From positions 1 to 64,000 of the forward strand of contig NZ_WMJY01000002.1 in assembly GCF_009711055.1 (NCBI RefSeq): a stretch of 64,000 bases of DNA, read 5' to 3'. Of the stretch, positions 9,471 through 17,988 are shown one piece after another; position 1 is the first letter of the stretch; every line of letters begins with the position of its first letter. The DNA comes from Myroides pelagicus (GTDB taxonomy: Bacteria > Bacteroidota > Bacteroidia > Flavobacteriales > Flavobacteriaceae). The position numbers were made by a program, and so were the translations under genes. Below the pieces are notes generated by a model. It worked only from the letters and a program-made list of their open reading frames with translations, did not search any database and was not told the DNA's origin.

Positions 9471-10241
9471 ATGATGCAAAAACCTTTAATATTAGTAACT
9501 AATGATGATGGTATAACTGCTCCTGGAATTAGAGCTTTGATTTCGGTGATGAAAGAGATCGGAGATGTAATTGTTGTAGCGCCAGATAGTGCTCAATCTG
9601 GAATGGGACACGCTGTGACAATCAATAATACATTGACATTAGAGAAAGTAATGATTGATGAAGGATTAGAAGCAGAATACGCTTGTTCGGGAACGCCAGT
9701 TGACTGTGTAAAGATAGCGTTGGGGCAAATATTGGATCGCAAGCCTGATTTATGTGTGTCAGGAGTAAATCACGGTTCTAATTCGTCTATTAACGTAATA
9801 TATTCAGGGACAATGAGTGCTGCGTTAGAAGCAGGTATGAGTGGTATTCCAGCTATAGGTTTTTCACTACTAGATTTTAGTTGGAACGCAGACTTTGAAC
9901 ATATCAAACCTTTTATTATGAAAATTACACGAGAGGCTTTGAACAAAGGTATTCCGGCTGATGTAGTATTCAATGTTAATTTTCCAAGACTTAGTTCAGA
10001 TGAGATCAAAGGAGTGAAAGTTTGTCGTCAAGCTAAAGCTACATGGGTAGAAACGTTTGATAAACGTATCAGTCCACATGGGAAAGAATACTATTGGCTT
10101 AAGGGAGAATTCATTAATCAAGATAAAGGAGAAGATACGGATGAATGGGCTTTAGATAATGGATATATATCGTTAGTACCTGTTCATTTTGATATGACTT
10201 CTCATCATTCAATTAAAAGCATTAATGCATGGGATCTATAA
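9471..10241 (+). CDS. surE: 5'/3'-nucleotidase SurE
   Basis: A 256-residue divalent-metal-dependent phosphatase acting on nucleoside monophosphates in the cytoplasm. The N-terminal VTNDDGITAPGI motif gives the metal-binding Asp pair; SGTPVDCVK and GVNHGSNSS supply the remaining conserved residues. Length matches the family (about 250-260). Two ATGs in tandem (9471 and 9474) could both start it; the first is used here. It overlaps the next gene by 13 bases and heads a surE, small membrane protein, lpxB, NlpC/P60, comEC run that is a common order in Flavobacteriaceae. Confidence 0.96.
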   Translation: MMQKPLILVTNDDGITAPGIRALISVMKEIGDVIVVAPDSAQSGMGHAVTINNTLTLEKVMIDEGLEAEYACSGTPVDCVKIALGQILDRKPDLCVSGVNHGSNSSINVIYSGTMSAALEAGMSGIPAIGFSLLDFSWNADFEHIKPFIMKITREALNKGIPADVVFNVNFPRLSSDEIKGVKVCRQAKATWVETFDKRISPHGKEYYWLKGEFINQDKGEDTDEWALDNGYISLVPVHFDMTSHHSIKSINAWDL

Positions 10242-10519
10242 TGGATAGTCGTCTAGTAGGTATGTTGGTTGGTTTCTTGTCAGGACTTGTTGTAACGATA
10301 ATAGGTTCAGAGATTTACTTGCTTTTATTTACTCATTTTGATTTGTTTAGTGACTTTGACTTTATAATAAAAACAGGGTTGTTAGGAAGAATCATGGCGA
10401 TAGGAAGCCTATTCAATTTAGCTTTGTTTACTTTTTTTATTACAAAACGTTACGACTTTTATGCGAGAGGGTGTATTTTAGCAGTCTTTATCATAACTTT
10501 GATTACATTTATTATCTAG
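10229..10519 (+). CDS. Small hypothetical membrane protein
   Basis: A 96-residue protein of unknown function with three hydrophobic stretches (about 9-30, 45-68 and 76-95), hence an inner-membrane protein. It overlaps the end of surE by 13 bases, and its stop directly abuts the lpxB start. This tight packing argues it is real and translationally coupled to both. No recognised catalytic motif is present. Confidence 0.75.
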   Translation: MGSIMDSRLVGMLVGFLSGLVVTIIGSEIYLLLFTHFDLFSDFDFIIKTGLLGRIMAIGSLFNLALFTFFITKRYDFYARGCILAVFIITLITFII

Positions 10520-11644
10520 ATGAAGTATTATATTATAGCAGGAGAAGCATCAGGAGATTTGCATGGTTCTAATTTGATGAAATCTATTTATAAGAAAGAC
10601 CCTCAAGCAGATATTCGCTTTTGGGGAGGGGAATTGATGGAAGGTGTCGGAGGGAAGCTAATCAAGCATTATAAAGACCTCGCTTTTATGGGGTTTATAG
10701 AAGTAGTTCAGAATTTACGTACCATTTTACGCAATATTTCATTGTGCAAAAAAGATATTGAATCATTTAATCCTGATGTTTTAATCTTTATCGATTATCC
10801 TGGCTTTAATATGCGTATAGCAAAGTGGGCAAAGAAGATAGGAATACCAACACATTACTATATTTCGCCACAGATATGGGCATGGAAAGAAAATAGAATA
10901 AAGGCAATCAAGCGCGACGTCGATTATATGTATGTTATTCTGCCTTTTGAGAAAGACTTTTATGAGCAGAAGCACAATTATCCTGTGACATTTGTTGGAC
11001 ATCCGTTGATAGATGCTATTGCACACTATCGGGAGAAAGAACATGAAGATTTTAGAGTCAAACACAACTTAGATGAGCGGCCAATCATCGCATTGCTACC
11101 TGGAAGTAGAAAACAAGAGATAAGTCGTTTGTTGGGAGAAATGCTTTCCGTGATACACAACTATCCACAATATCAATTTGTAATAGCTGGTGCGCCTGGT
11201 CAAGAACCTGTATTTTACGAGCAATTTATTCAAGATAAAAACATTTCATTTGTGTTTAATGAGACTTACGCCTTGTTAAATATAGCTCATGCAGCTTTAG
11301 TAACATCGGGTACGGCTACTTTGGAGACGGCTTTATTCCGTGTGCCTCAAGTAGTTTTATACAAAGGAAATCAGATATCATATGAAATAGCTAAGCGAAT
11401 TATTACCTTGCGATATATTTCATTAGTAAATTTGATAATGGATGATGATGTTGTTGTAGAATTAATCCAAGGGGATTGTAATTCTAAGCGTATTGAAGAA
11501 GAATTTAAAAAAATAGTAGAAGGTGATGATCGAGAAAAGCTATTGACAAACTACGATAAGTTAATAACAAAACTTGGTGGTGCTGGAGCAAGTGATCATG
11601 TGGCGGATGAAATAATAAAAAATAGTAAACACCTACTTAATTAG
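10520..11644 (+). CDS. lpxB: Lipid-A-disaccharide synthase
   Basis: A 374-residue peripheral inner-membrane glycosyltransferase (GT19). It joins 2,3-diacylglucosamine-1-phosphate to its UDP-activated precursor to form lipid A disaccharide. Conserved features include the N-terminal AGEASGDLHG, FIDYPGFNMR, YYISPQIWAWK, the FVGHPLID segment and the donor-site ALLPGSRKQEI, followed by SGTATLE. Length matches the family (about 370-385). It starts immediately after the small membrane protein with no gap, so expression is coupled with surE. Other lpx genes are not in the window. Confidence 0.97.
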   Translation: MKYYIIAGEASGDLHGSNLMKSIYKKDPQADIRFWGGELMEGVGGKLIKHYKDLAFMGFIEVVQNLRTILRNISLCKKDIESFNPDVLIFIDYPGFNMRIAKWAKKIGIPTHYYISPQIWAWKENRIKAIKRDVDYMYVILPFEKDFYEQKHNYPVTFVGHPLIDAIAHYREKEHEDFRVKHNLDERPIIALLPGSRKQEISRLLGEMLSVIHNYPQYQFVIAGAPGQEPVFYEQFIQDKNISFVFNETYALLNIAHAALVTSGTATLETALFRVPQVVLYKGNQISYEIAKRIITLRYISLVNLIMDDDVVVELIQGDCNSKRIEEEFKKIVEGDDREKLLTNYDKLITKLGGAGASDHVADEIIKNSKHLLN

Positions 11645-11658
11645 TAAATAAGAGCACT

Positions 11659-12258
11659 ATGAAAGTACTAAAGAATATAGTTTTACCCCTTTTGTTACTT
11701 AGTTCTGTATCAATTAATGCCTCTGTACAAGACAAGTTAGAACTAAATAATAATCCTGTAAAGGCACAGACCATAGTGCTGAAAGAGAGTAAACAAGTTG
11801 ATGAAGACATTCAAGCACAGCTTGATGTGTTATTAGATGAGTTTATGGAGGAGCTAGATAAGACTGCATATATGATTACAGATGATATATTAAGTACTGC
11901 TTTTGACTATGAAGGTGTACGATATCGCTATGGGGGGACTTCATATTCGGGTATTGACTGCTCTGGATTAATTGTTAATGCTTTTGCTAGTACAGATTTG
12001 AACTTGCCCCGTACTTCTAGAGATTTAGCAAGAGTGGGTGAGAAAGTGAAGAAGAGCAAAGCTAAGAAGGGGGATCTTATATTTTTTAATACAAGAGGAA
12101 ACCGCATTAGTCATGTAGGAATAATTACTGAGGTGACGCCAGATGACATTAAATTCATCCACTCCTCAACGAGTAGGGGGGTAATTGTTTCTTCTATCAA
12201 TGAAAATTATTATAAGAGACGGTTTGTTCAGATAAATCGTGTGTTATCAGATAATTAA
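11659..12258 (+). CDS. NlpC/P60 family cell-wall hydrolase (C40)
   Basis: A 199-residue secreted or periplasmic endopeptidase that would cut peptide stems of peptidoglycan. The signal peptide is residues 1-22 (SINA end). A helical linker (40-80) leads to the NlpC/P60 fold at about 80-195. The catalytic triad is visible as GIDCSGL (Cys101), SHVGI (His152) and FIHSS (His168). It starts 14 bases after lpxB and lies in the same unit. The target bond cannot be decided from sequence. Confidence 0.92.
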   Translation: MKVLKNIVLPLLLLSSVSINASVQDKLELNNNPVKAQTIVLKESKQVDEDIQAQLDVLLDEFMEELDKTAYMITDDILSTAFDYEGVRYRYGGTSYSGIDCSGLIVNAFASTDLNLPRTSRDLARVGEKVKKSKAKKGDLIFFNTRGNRISHVGIITEVTPDDIKFIHSSTSRGVIVSSINENYYKRRFVQINRVLSDN

Positions 12259-12306
12259 GTTTATCTTTTAAAGATATTTTGGAGAGAGTTTTGATGCTTT
12301 TTATAT

Positions 12307-14245
12307 ATGAAAGTATTGAAATTCTCTTTTTTATTTTATGCTATATTTCTTTGTGTAGGGATTATCTTACAAAGCTATGTGGCTTTTGTTTTTAGTATTG
12401 TCGTTCTTGTTATTTCACTTTGTTTTTTGTGGATAACTAGTTGGAAGGCCTATAAGGTAAGAGCGGTTCGATTAAATGCTATCCTCTATGGAGGAAGTAT
12501 TAGTTTGATCTTTTTTTGTTTGGGTCATCTAAGTATGAGCTTTCAAGTGTTTAAAAAGTCATTAATTGATTTAAGTCATACGAATGAATCCTCACTAGTT
12601 TTTGTTATCGAACAGAATTTGCCCTCAAGTACGGTAAATAATAATCGTTATATCGCTAGAATCATTAACGTTGATGATCAGATAATTAATAAACCTTTGC
12701 TGGTTAATTATTTCAATAAAAATGGTGAAGAATTAGCAGTTGCCCGTACTTATTATTCTAAATCAACTCCTAGAGTTCTTAATTCATCAAAAATAAAGGA
12801 AGTTTTGATTATCAAAGGTATATGTATGTAACTTTTCAGATAACAGAACAGGTTTATATGTCAGACGTTTTGGAATTAGGTGAAAGTAATTTGTGGAGAG
12901 ATCGATTGCGTAGGTTTAGAGAGTTTCTGATAAACAATGTTAGTCATGAAGAGCAATTGACTACAACAGCTAAATCATTTGTCTTAGCTCTTGTTTTTGG
13001 TGATAGAAGTATGCTAGATGCAGATATAAAAAGCAAATTCAGCACACTTGGTATTATGCATATTTTAGCGATTTCGGGTTTACACATTGGCATAATCTAC
13101 CTGTTGCTTTTAGGGGTAGTAAGTTACTTTAATCGCAAAGTACGCTTTGTTTTAATAACTATTGCCCTATGGTTTTTTGTCTTCCTATCCGGTTTTTCTC
13201 CTCCTGTGTATCGAGCTGTTCTGATGTTTAGCTTTATCAGTTTGAGTTTTGTGCTCAATCGAGATACTAATTTAGCGAATAGTGTAGGAATAGCATTGGT
13301 CGTTAGCCTTTTACTAGAGCCTTTGTTAATATATAATGTAAGCTTTCAATTATCCTATTTAGCAGTATTAAGTATTGTATTTTTCTATCCTTTAGTAGGT
13401 CGAATTAAGGGCAAATATAAATTAGTAAATTACTTTATTGATATACTATTAATCTCTACAGTAGTCCAAGTAGGACTTATTCCCTTACAATTATACTATT
13501 TTGAGCAGTTTTCATTTGGGTTTTTAATCGGGAATTTAATTGCTATACCTGCAGTGACTATCTTACTTATTCTCTCCATTTTCAATGTATTTATACTAGT
13601 GATTTTTGGACGCATCTCTTTTGTCTTTACAGAAGTTTTGAATATAACAACTGCTGGGTTTACTTGGGTGATCGATCAGTTACAGTGGTTTAGTTTTTTA
13701 GTTTTTGAAGGAGTGAAGATTAATCAGTATCAAATTGGTATCTACTTTATGTCAATTATATGTTTGTATTTTATTTATCGTACAAGGAAAAAACTATGGT
13801 TAATCCCTTTACTGTGTTCGTTTAATTTGTTTGCAATTCTCTCTAATAGTAAGTTATATGATGATGTTCATAAGGAATACCTAGTGTTTCCTTATGTTTA
13901 TAAAAAGGATACTGTAAAGTTTTTTTACTATCAGAATGATGCGTTAAAGCACGTTTATTTTTTAGAAGCGGAAAAGGTTGTGCGTATTTTGCCCTTTCAA
14001 CAATATACCTTTTTGTTTTAACTGAAGATAGTCCATACTATTTATCATCGGTTCATTACGAATATCTAATTGTCAGTGGGAAAGTTCAAATTAACTATGA
14101 TCGATTGTTTTCTCAGTGTCGGTTTAAAGAAGTCATTATTGGTAATCGTACACCTTTTTGGATTAGGAAATATATAAAAGATAGTTGTACAAAAAACAAT
14201 ATCCCTTTTCACGATGTATATGAAAAGGGATATTGGCAATTATAA
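12307..14245 (+). pseudogene. comEC: ComEC/Rec2-family DNA-uptake channel, broken by two single-base frameshifts
   Basis: ComEC forms the inner-membrane channel for incoming single-stranded DNA in transformation. Three frames together rebuild one protein of about 646 residues, the usual flavobacterial size. Segment 1 (12307-12831) carries the N-terminal membrane segments and DUF4131 region. Segment 2 (open to 14021) has the Competence domain (HILAISGLHIGIIYLLLL, FLSGFSPPVYRA). Segment 3 (about 14009-14245) is the C-terminal region (YEYLIVSGKVQINYDRLF). Shift 1 falls in an A5 run at 12789-12793: one more A would give the continuous reading KNKGSFDYQRYM, a conserved ComEC string. Shift 2 falls in the T runs at 14010-14019 and is likewise cured by one extra T. 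Coding character is intact in all three pieces, so decay is recent or these are sequencing errors. As written, the longest protein (399 residues) lacks both ends. Confidence 0.88.
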
Positions 14246-14256
14246 AATGGATATAT

Positions 14257-14709
14257 CTATATCTGATTTAATAGTTTTTCTGGAGTTTGGTAACCGACAA
14301 TAGTTTTATTTACATTTCCTTTGTCGTCAAAGATAACCATTGATGGGTATCCGGGAATTCTTAAAAACTCGGTAAAATCATGTGTTGCATTTTTGTGCTT
14401 TCTATCTGAATCAAAACCAGGATTGGTATATTTCACTCCTTTGTAATTGATAGTTTCATTTCCTTCCGCATTAAACTTTACAGCATAATAGTTCTTGTTG
14501 ATGTATTCAATTACTCCTTGATCTGAAAAAGTATTAGCATCTAGCATTTTACAAGGACCACACCAGCTTGTAAAAGCATCTACAAAGATAGGCTTTGGGT
14601 CATTTTTCTGAGCCTCGAGGGCTTCATTAAAAGATATCCAATTGATAGACTGTGCTTGTATAGTTAGAGTCGTTAGTGATAGTGCTAAGAATAAAAATAG
14701 TTTTCTCAT
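14257..14709 (-). CDS. Secreted thioredoxin-like thiol-disulfide protein
   Basis: A 150-residue periplasmic protein with a signal peptide (1-20, TIQAQ end) and a thioredoxin fold. The active site is WCGPC (Cys50, Cys53) in the segment FVDAFTSWCGPCK. A central insert of about 20 residues lies before RIPGYPSMVIFDDKG, which carries the cis-Pro. It resembles thioredoxin_7/DsbD-gamma-type proteins rather than cytoplasmic TrxA. It converges with comEC and lies 25 bases downstream of the first POT transporter on the same strand, so it may be its last operon member. A role in disulfide reduction or repair of exported proteins is inferred. Confidence 0.88.
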   Translation of the reverse strand: MRKLFLFLALSLTTLTIQAQSINWISFNEALEAQKNDPKPIFVDAFTSWCGPCKMLDANTFSDQGVIEYINKNYYAVKFNAEGNETINYKGVKYTNPGFDSDRKHKNATHDFTEFLRIPGYPSMVIFDDKGNVNKTIVGYQTPEKLLNQI

Positions 14710-14734
14710 GAATTCAATCCGTTTGTTTTTAATG

Positions 14735-16843
14735 TTATTTTACTCCGTGCATTAATTTTTTAAGCACTGGGTTTAATGCAATAACCAAAATACCTGCTAT
14801 AATTGGTACTACTGTAAAAATTAAGAAAAATACTGAAAGAGAGTATTTCTCAGTAATCACCTCAATTTGCCCTCCTAATTTGGCTGCTAGATTATTTCCT
14901 ATTGCGATGGCAAGATACCACATTCCAAACATTAAAGCAATCATTCTTGGAGGTACTAATTTCGATACATAGGACAGTCCAACAGGTGAGGAGAATAACT
15001 CACCTAAGGTGTGGAAGAAGTAAGCGAATACAAGCCACATCATAGAGACTCTTGTGCCCTCTGTGATACCATGTGATCCATAAGCTAAAATCCCAAAACC
15101 AATAGCCATAATAATTAATCCTAATCCATATTTAATAGATGCTGGTGGATTGTACCTTGAATCCCATAGTTTTGATACTAGAGAAGCTAATGCGATAATA
15201 AAGAATGAGTTTAGGATAGAAAACCAAGAAGCTGTGATCTCTATCTGATTGTCATTAAGGGCAGTAACTTCTGCTTGGACGATTGTTGCTTGTTTATCTG
15301 CTTTTTCAAATTCGCTAATTAAAAGGTCCTTTTGCTTATTAGATAAGATATTGTAATTTCCTAGTTCTTTGTATATTTCAACAGGTTGACCTATTTCATA
15401 AGTTTCCAATTGAGAAATACTAGCTGTATGCTTGACTACATTATCTCCTTCTTTTGGTTGATTTGCTGCAGATAAAGCAATGTACTCATAAATTGGTTGG
15501 TTGTGTTTATCAACTACAGGCTTTTGATTATCATCTAGTATTTGTTGTTTAATTGCTGAATATGTAACTTCATATGTGGTTGACGACATATCACGTGACA
15601 ACATCCAAATTGCAGTACCCCAAACACCAATAAAAGTAATTGCCAAAACGATGTTTGAAATAAATGCTTTTTTGATAGTCTGTTTAGCCAATAAAATTAG
15701 CACCCACGATATAATAATTAGCGGTACTACAGTCAATAGAATATTGAAAATATTAAATATAGTTGCTGCATTTCCTGACAGTATACGCTGTGTATTATCT
15801 CTTGCAAATACAATTAGTGAAGTAGCTCCTTGTTCGAAAGACATCCAAAAGAAAATGGTGAAGAAGGCAAATACAATTACTGCAATCATTCGATCTCTTA
15901 CGATTCTTGGATAACGAATGATACGAGAGATAATCAAATAGAGAAATATTAATAGTCCAGCTAAGATTACGACTGTTTTTCCATCATACCCTAAGATAGT
16001 TTCAGGAAATAAACGTATTTGTCCAACGATAAAGAAAGCATCATCGAAAGCGTATAAAAATCCAATAATTGAAGTAATGATTATAAGTATATAATCTGTG
16101 ACTGTAAAAGGGTTGCGCTTCTTGCTCTCCTCTGGTTCTTCAACAGCATTAGCAAAAGTCTCTTCATTTACTTCTGCAATCTGAATGTTTTTGTTTGGAA
16201 CATCTCCAATGTTTCCAAAAATTGGTTTGGCTAACCAAAATTGTAATGTTCCTAAAAGCATGAAGATACCTGCTAGTCCAAAACCATAGTGCCACCCAAT
16301 GCGTTCACCAATGTATCCACATAACATCATTCCGAAGAAAGCTCCGGCATTCACTCCCATGTAGAAAATGGTATAAGCTCCGTCTTTTTTCTCAGGAAAA
16401 GATTTATACATTTCAGATAGGATAGAAGTCATATTTGGCTTAAAGAACCCAGTTCCTATTACTAGTAGTATTAAGCCTAAATACATAAAGAATTCAGTCT
16501 CTAGTGTCATGGAAGCATGTCCCAAAGTCATAATTAAAGATCCCAAGACTACAGCCCAACGATAGCCAATATATTTGTCCGCTATGATTCCTCCAAAGAT
16601 GGGAGTAATGTATAATAGTAAGGCATAGGTAGCAAAGATTGCACTGGCATCTACCATGTTCATTTCCCAACCGGGGTTAAGTCCAATTACAGACATCGTT
16701 AAGAATTGAATAAGTAATACGCGCATTCCGTAGAAGGAGAATCGCTCCCACATCTCTGTAAAGAATAGAACGAATAATCCAGAAGGGTGACCAAGGACTT
16801 TGCTGTCGAAAAAGTCCGGTTGTGTCTTAGTGTCTACTTTCAT
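14735..16843 (-). CDS. Peptide MFS transporter (POT/PTR family) with large extracytoplasmic insert
   Basis: A 702-residue proton-coupled di/tripeptide transporter. The POT signature EMWERFSFYG is at residues 30-39, and GTGFFKPNM plus YTIFYMGVNAGAF are the family's conserved TM4-5 strings. About 14 membrane segments are expected. Compared with its close paralogue at 21335-23107 it has about 115 extra residues (about 418-537), soluble and acidic, between two late membrane helices just before the shared ASWFSILNSFFIIALA. The insert position recalls the TM9-10 ectodomain of animal PepT1, an analogy only. It is part of a four-transporter run ending in a dipeptidyl peptidase. Confidence 0.92.
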   Translation of the reverse strand: MKVDTKTQPDFFDSKVLGHPSGLFVLFFTEMWERFSFYGMRVLLIQFLTMSVIGLNPGWEMNMVDASAIFATYALLLYITPIFGGIIADKYIGYRWAVVLGSLIMTLGHASMTLETEFFMYLGLILLVIGTGFFKPNMTSILSEMYKSFPEKKDGAYTIFYMGVNAGAFFGMMLCGYIGERIGWHYGFGLAGIFMLLGTLQFWLAKPIFGNIGDVPNKNIQIAEVNEETFANAVEEPEESKKRNPFTVTDYILIIITSIIGFLYAFDDAFFIVGQIRLFPETILGYDGKTVVILAGLLIFLYLIISRIIRYPRIVRDRMIAVIVFAFFTIFFWMSFEQGATSLIVFARDNTQRILSGNAATIFNIFNILLTVVPLIIISWVLILLAKQTIKKAFISNIVLAITFIGVWGTAIWMLSRDMSSTTYEVTYSAIKQQILDDNQKPVVDKHNQPIYEYIALSAANQPKEGDNVVKHTASISQLETYEIGQPVEIYKELGNYNILSNKQKDLLISEFEKADKQATIVQAEVTALNDNQIEITASWFSILNSFFIIALASLVSKLWDSRYNPPASIKYGLGLIIMAIGFGILAYGSHGITEGTRVSMMWLVFAYFFHTLGELFSSPVGLSYVSKLVPPRMIALMFGMWYLAIAIGNNLAAKLGGQIEVITEKYSLSVFFLIFTVVPIIAGILVIALNPVLKKLMHGVK

Positions 16844-17524
16844 TATTTATTTCATGTTTTAAGGTTTGTCTTTTTATTTTGATTGTCAAGGCTCTAAAAA
16901 TAGTAAATTAAAGTTAATAGTAAAGATTATTTGAAAATTTAAGACATATATTTGTGTGAATGAGACAGGTTTGAATACTATTTAGAGATGAGTCTATGCT
17001 AGTCTTATCTCATAAAAAGCAATCGTAAGAGTCATGTGTCAAGTAAAAGCAATAGCTATTTGTATTGTTTAAAATGAGAAAATAGCTCGTTTAGCTCTAT
17101 TGGATTTGTATTACATAAGGACTAATACAAAATACTTGTAGAGGTATTTTGCAATTCTAGAAATATCCTAATAATTTAGTGTGAAAAGTGAGTCCGAGAA
17201 CTACCGTACCAATATTAGTTTCTAATAAATAGGGGAGACTAAGGGAAGTGTGCTAGCATTTTTTGATGTACTTTAGGTAGAAGTACCAAAAATAAGGTGA
17301 ATTGAAGAAGGTTTACAAGGGTAAAGGATAAAGCCTTGCAAATACTGCTGTTAATTGTTGAACTGATGATGAAATAAATAAAGTAGAAGACATACTATCC
17401 TTTTTACATTTCGAAAAGCTATTATTTTGTCTATTATGGTATTAGTATGATACTAAATAGGGGATTTTTTCTAATAAAAAGTCATTTGTTTTAGGGTATA
17501 GTGATTTTAAAATAAGGACTTTTG

Positions 17525-17616
17525 TTGCCAAGCTTGTGCAATGCGTGCAGAATACGTGCAGTTTACGAGCCCAGAAGCAGGTTCTTGGCAAGGAAAGTGC
17601 AGGAATACTGCACGTA
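17525..17616. other. Structured, GC-richer non-coding island with interleaved inverted repeats
   Basis: Two inverted-repeat pairs are interleaved. TTGCCAAG (17525-17532) pairs with CTTGGCAA (17584-17591), and TACGTGCAGT (17553-17562) pairs with ACTGCACGTA (17607-17616). The order A-B-A'-B' is that of a pseudoknot. A local hairpin GTGCAG/CTGCAC (17597-17613) competes with the second helix. GTGCAG occurs three times. It may be a structured RNA on either strand or a relic of a mobile element; no promoter was identified. Confidence 0.4.
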
Positions 17617-17939
17617 TAGGTCAAGAAAGTTTGGGATAAGATTGTCTGTTGGGAAATGATTAGTTACAATAGTCGAACTGTTTTTAAAAAACTAGGCTGA
17701 CTAAAGTATTCGATAGCGTGATTTATAAGAGGGTATGAATATCTGTTTGACGTGAGAAGGGTAGCAAATTAATATTTTTCTTAGGAAATAAGGTAGAACT
17801 ACATTTTTAAGATTTGTATGATAGTTAGATATGTTTTGCGATTGACTACTTGTGTTCTTGCTATATCCTTGTTTTAATAGAAAACGGAGATACATAAAGT
17901 TTTATGTATAGATAGAACTTTTTGGATATATTTGAAAAA

Positions 17940-17964
17940 AAGCACGCTAACTATTAGCGTGCTT
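17940..17964 (-). terminator. Rho-independent terminator of the 545-residue transporter gene
   Basis: A perfect 11-bp stem (AAGCACGCTAA / TTAGCGTGCTT) with a 3-base loop. On the minus strand it is followed by a T run (the A run at 17934-17941), about 25 bases after the transporter stop. Confidence 0.9.
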
Positions 17965-17988
17965 TTGTATAATTATCGTGTAAATTAT

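Larger units (their letters stand above)
16844..17988. other. Gene-free stretch of about 1.1 kb between two peptide transporters
   Basis: No credible gene was found in six frames; the short open frames present have low-complexity or atypical composition. The region contains a locally GC-richer, structured island at about 17525-17616 (separate entry) and ends with the terminator of the downstream minus-strand transporter at 17940-17964. The 17-kb end upstream of the 702-residue transporter presumably holds its promoter, but no clear minus-strand TAnnTTTG was identified. Confidence 0.6.

Noticed and set aside
10229..10241. Overlap of surE with the next gene considered as a frameshift
   Set aside because: Both proteins are complete at their expected lengths; 13-base overlaps are normal for translationally coupled genes.
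14198..14234. Hairpin at the comEC 3' end considered as a separate RNA element
   Set aside because: It is a 14-bp stem inside the coding C-terminus and most likely serves only as the transcript terminator; no other signal.
17442..17624. Minus-strand open frame of 60 codons rich in Cys, Ser and Thr
   Set aside because: It lies across the inverted-repeat island, which explains its composition. No ribosome-binding site, promoter or neighbour supports it.
17701..17895. Minus-strand open frame of 64 codons
   Set aside because: Low-complexity Tyr/Ser/Lys/Asn composition typical of random AT-rich DNA; no homologous motif.
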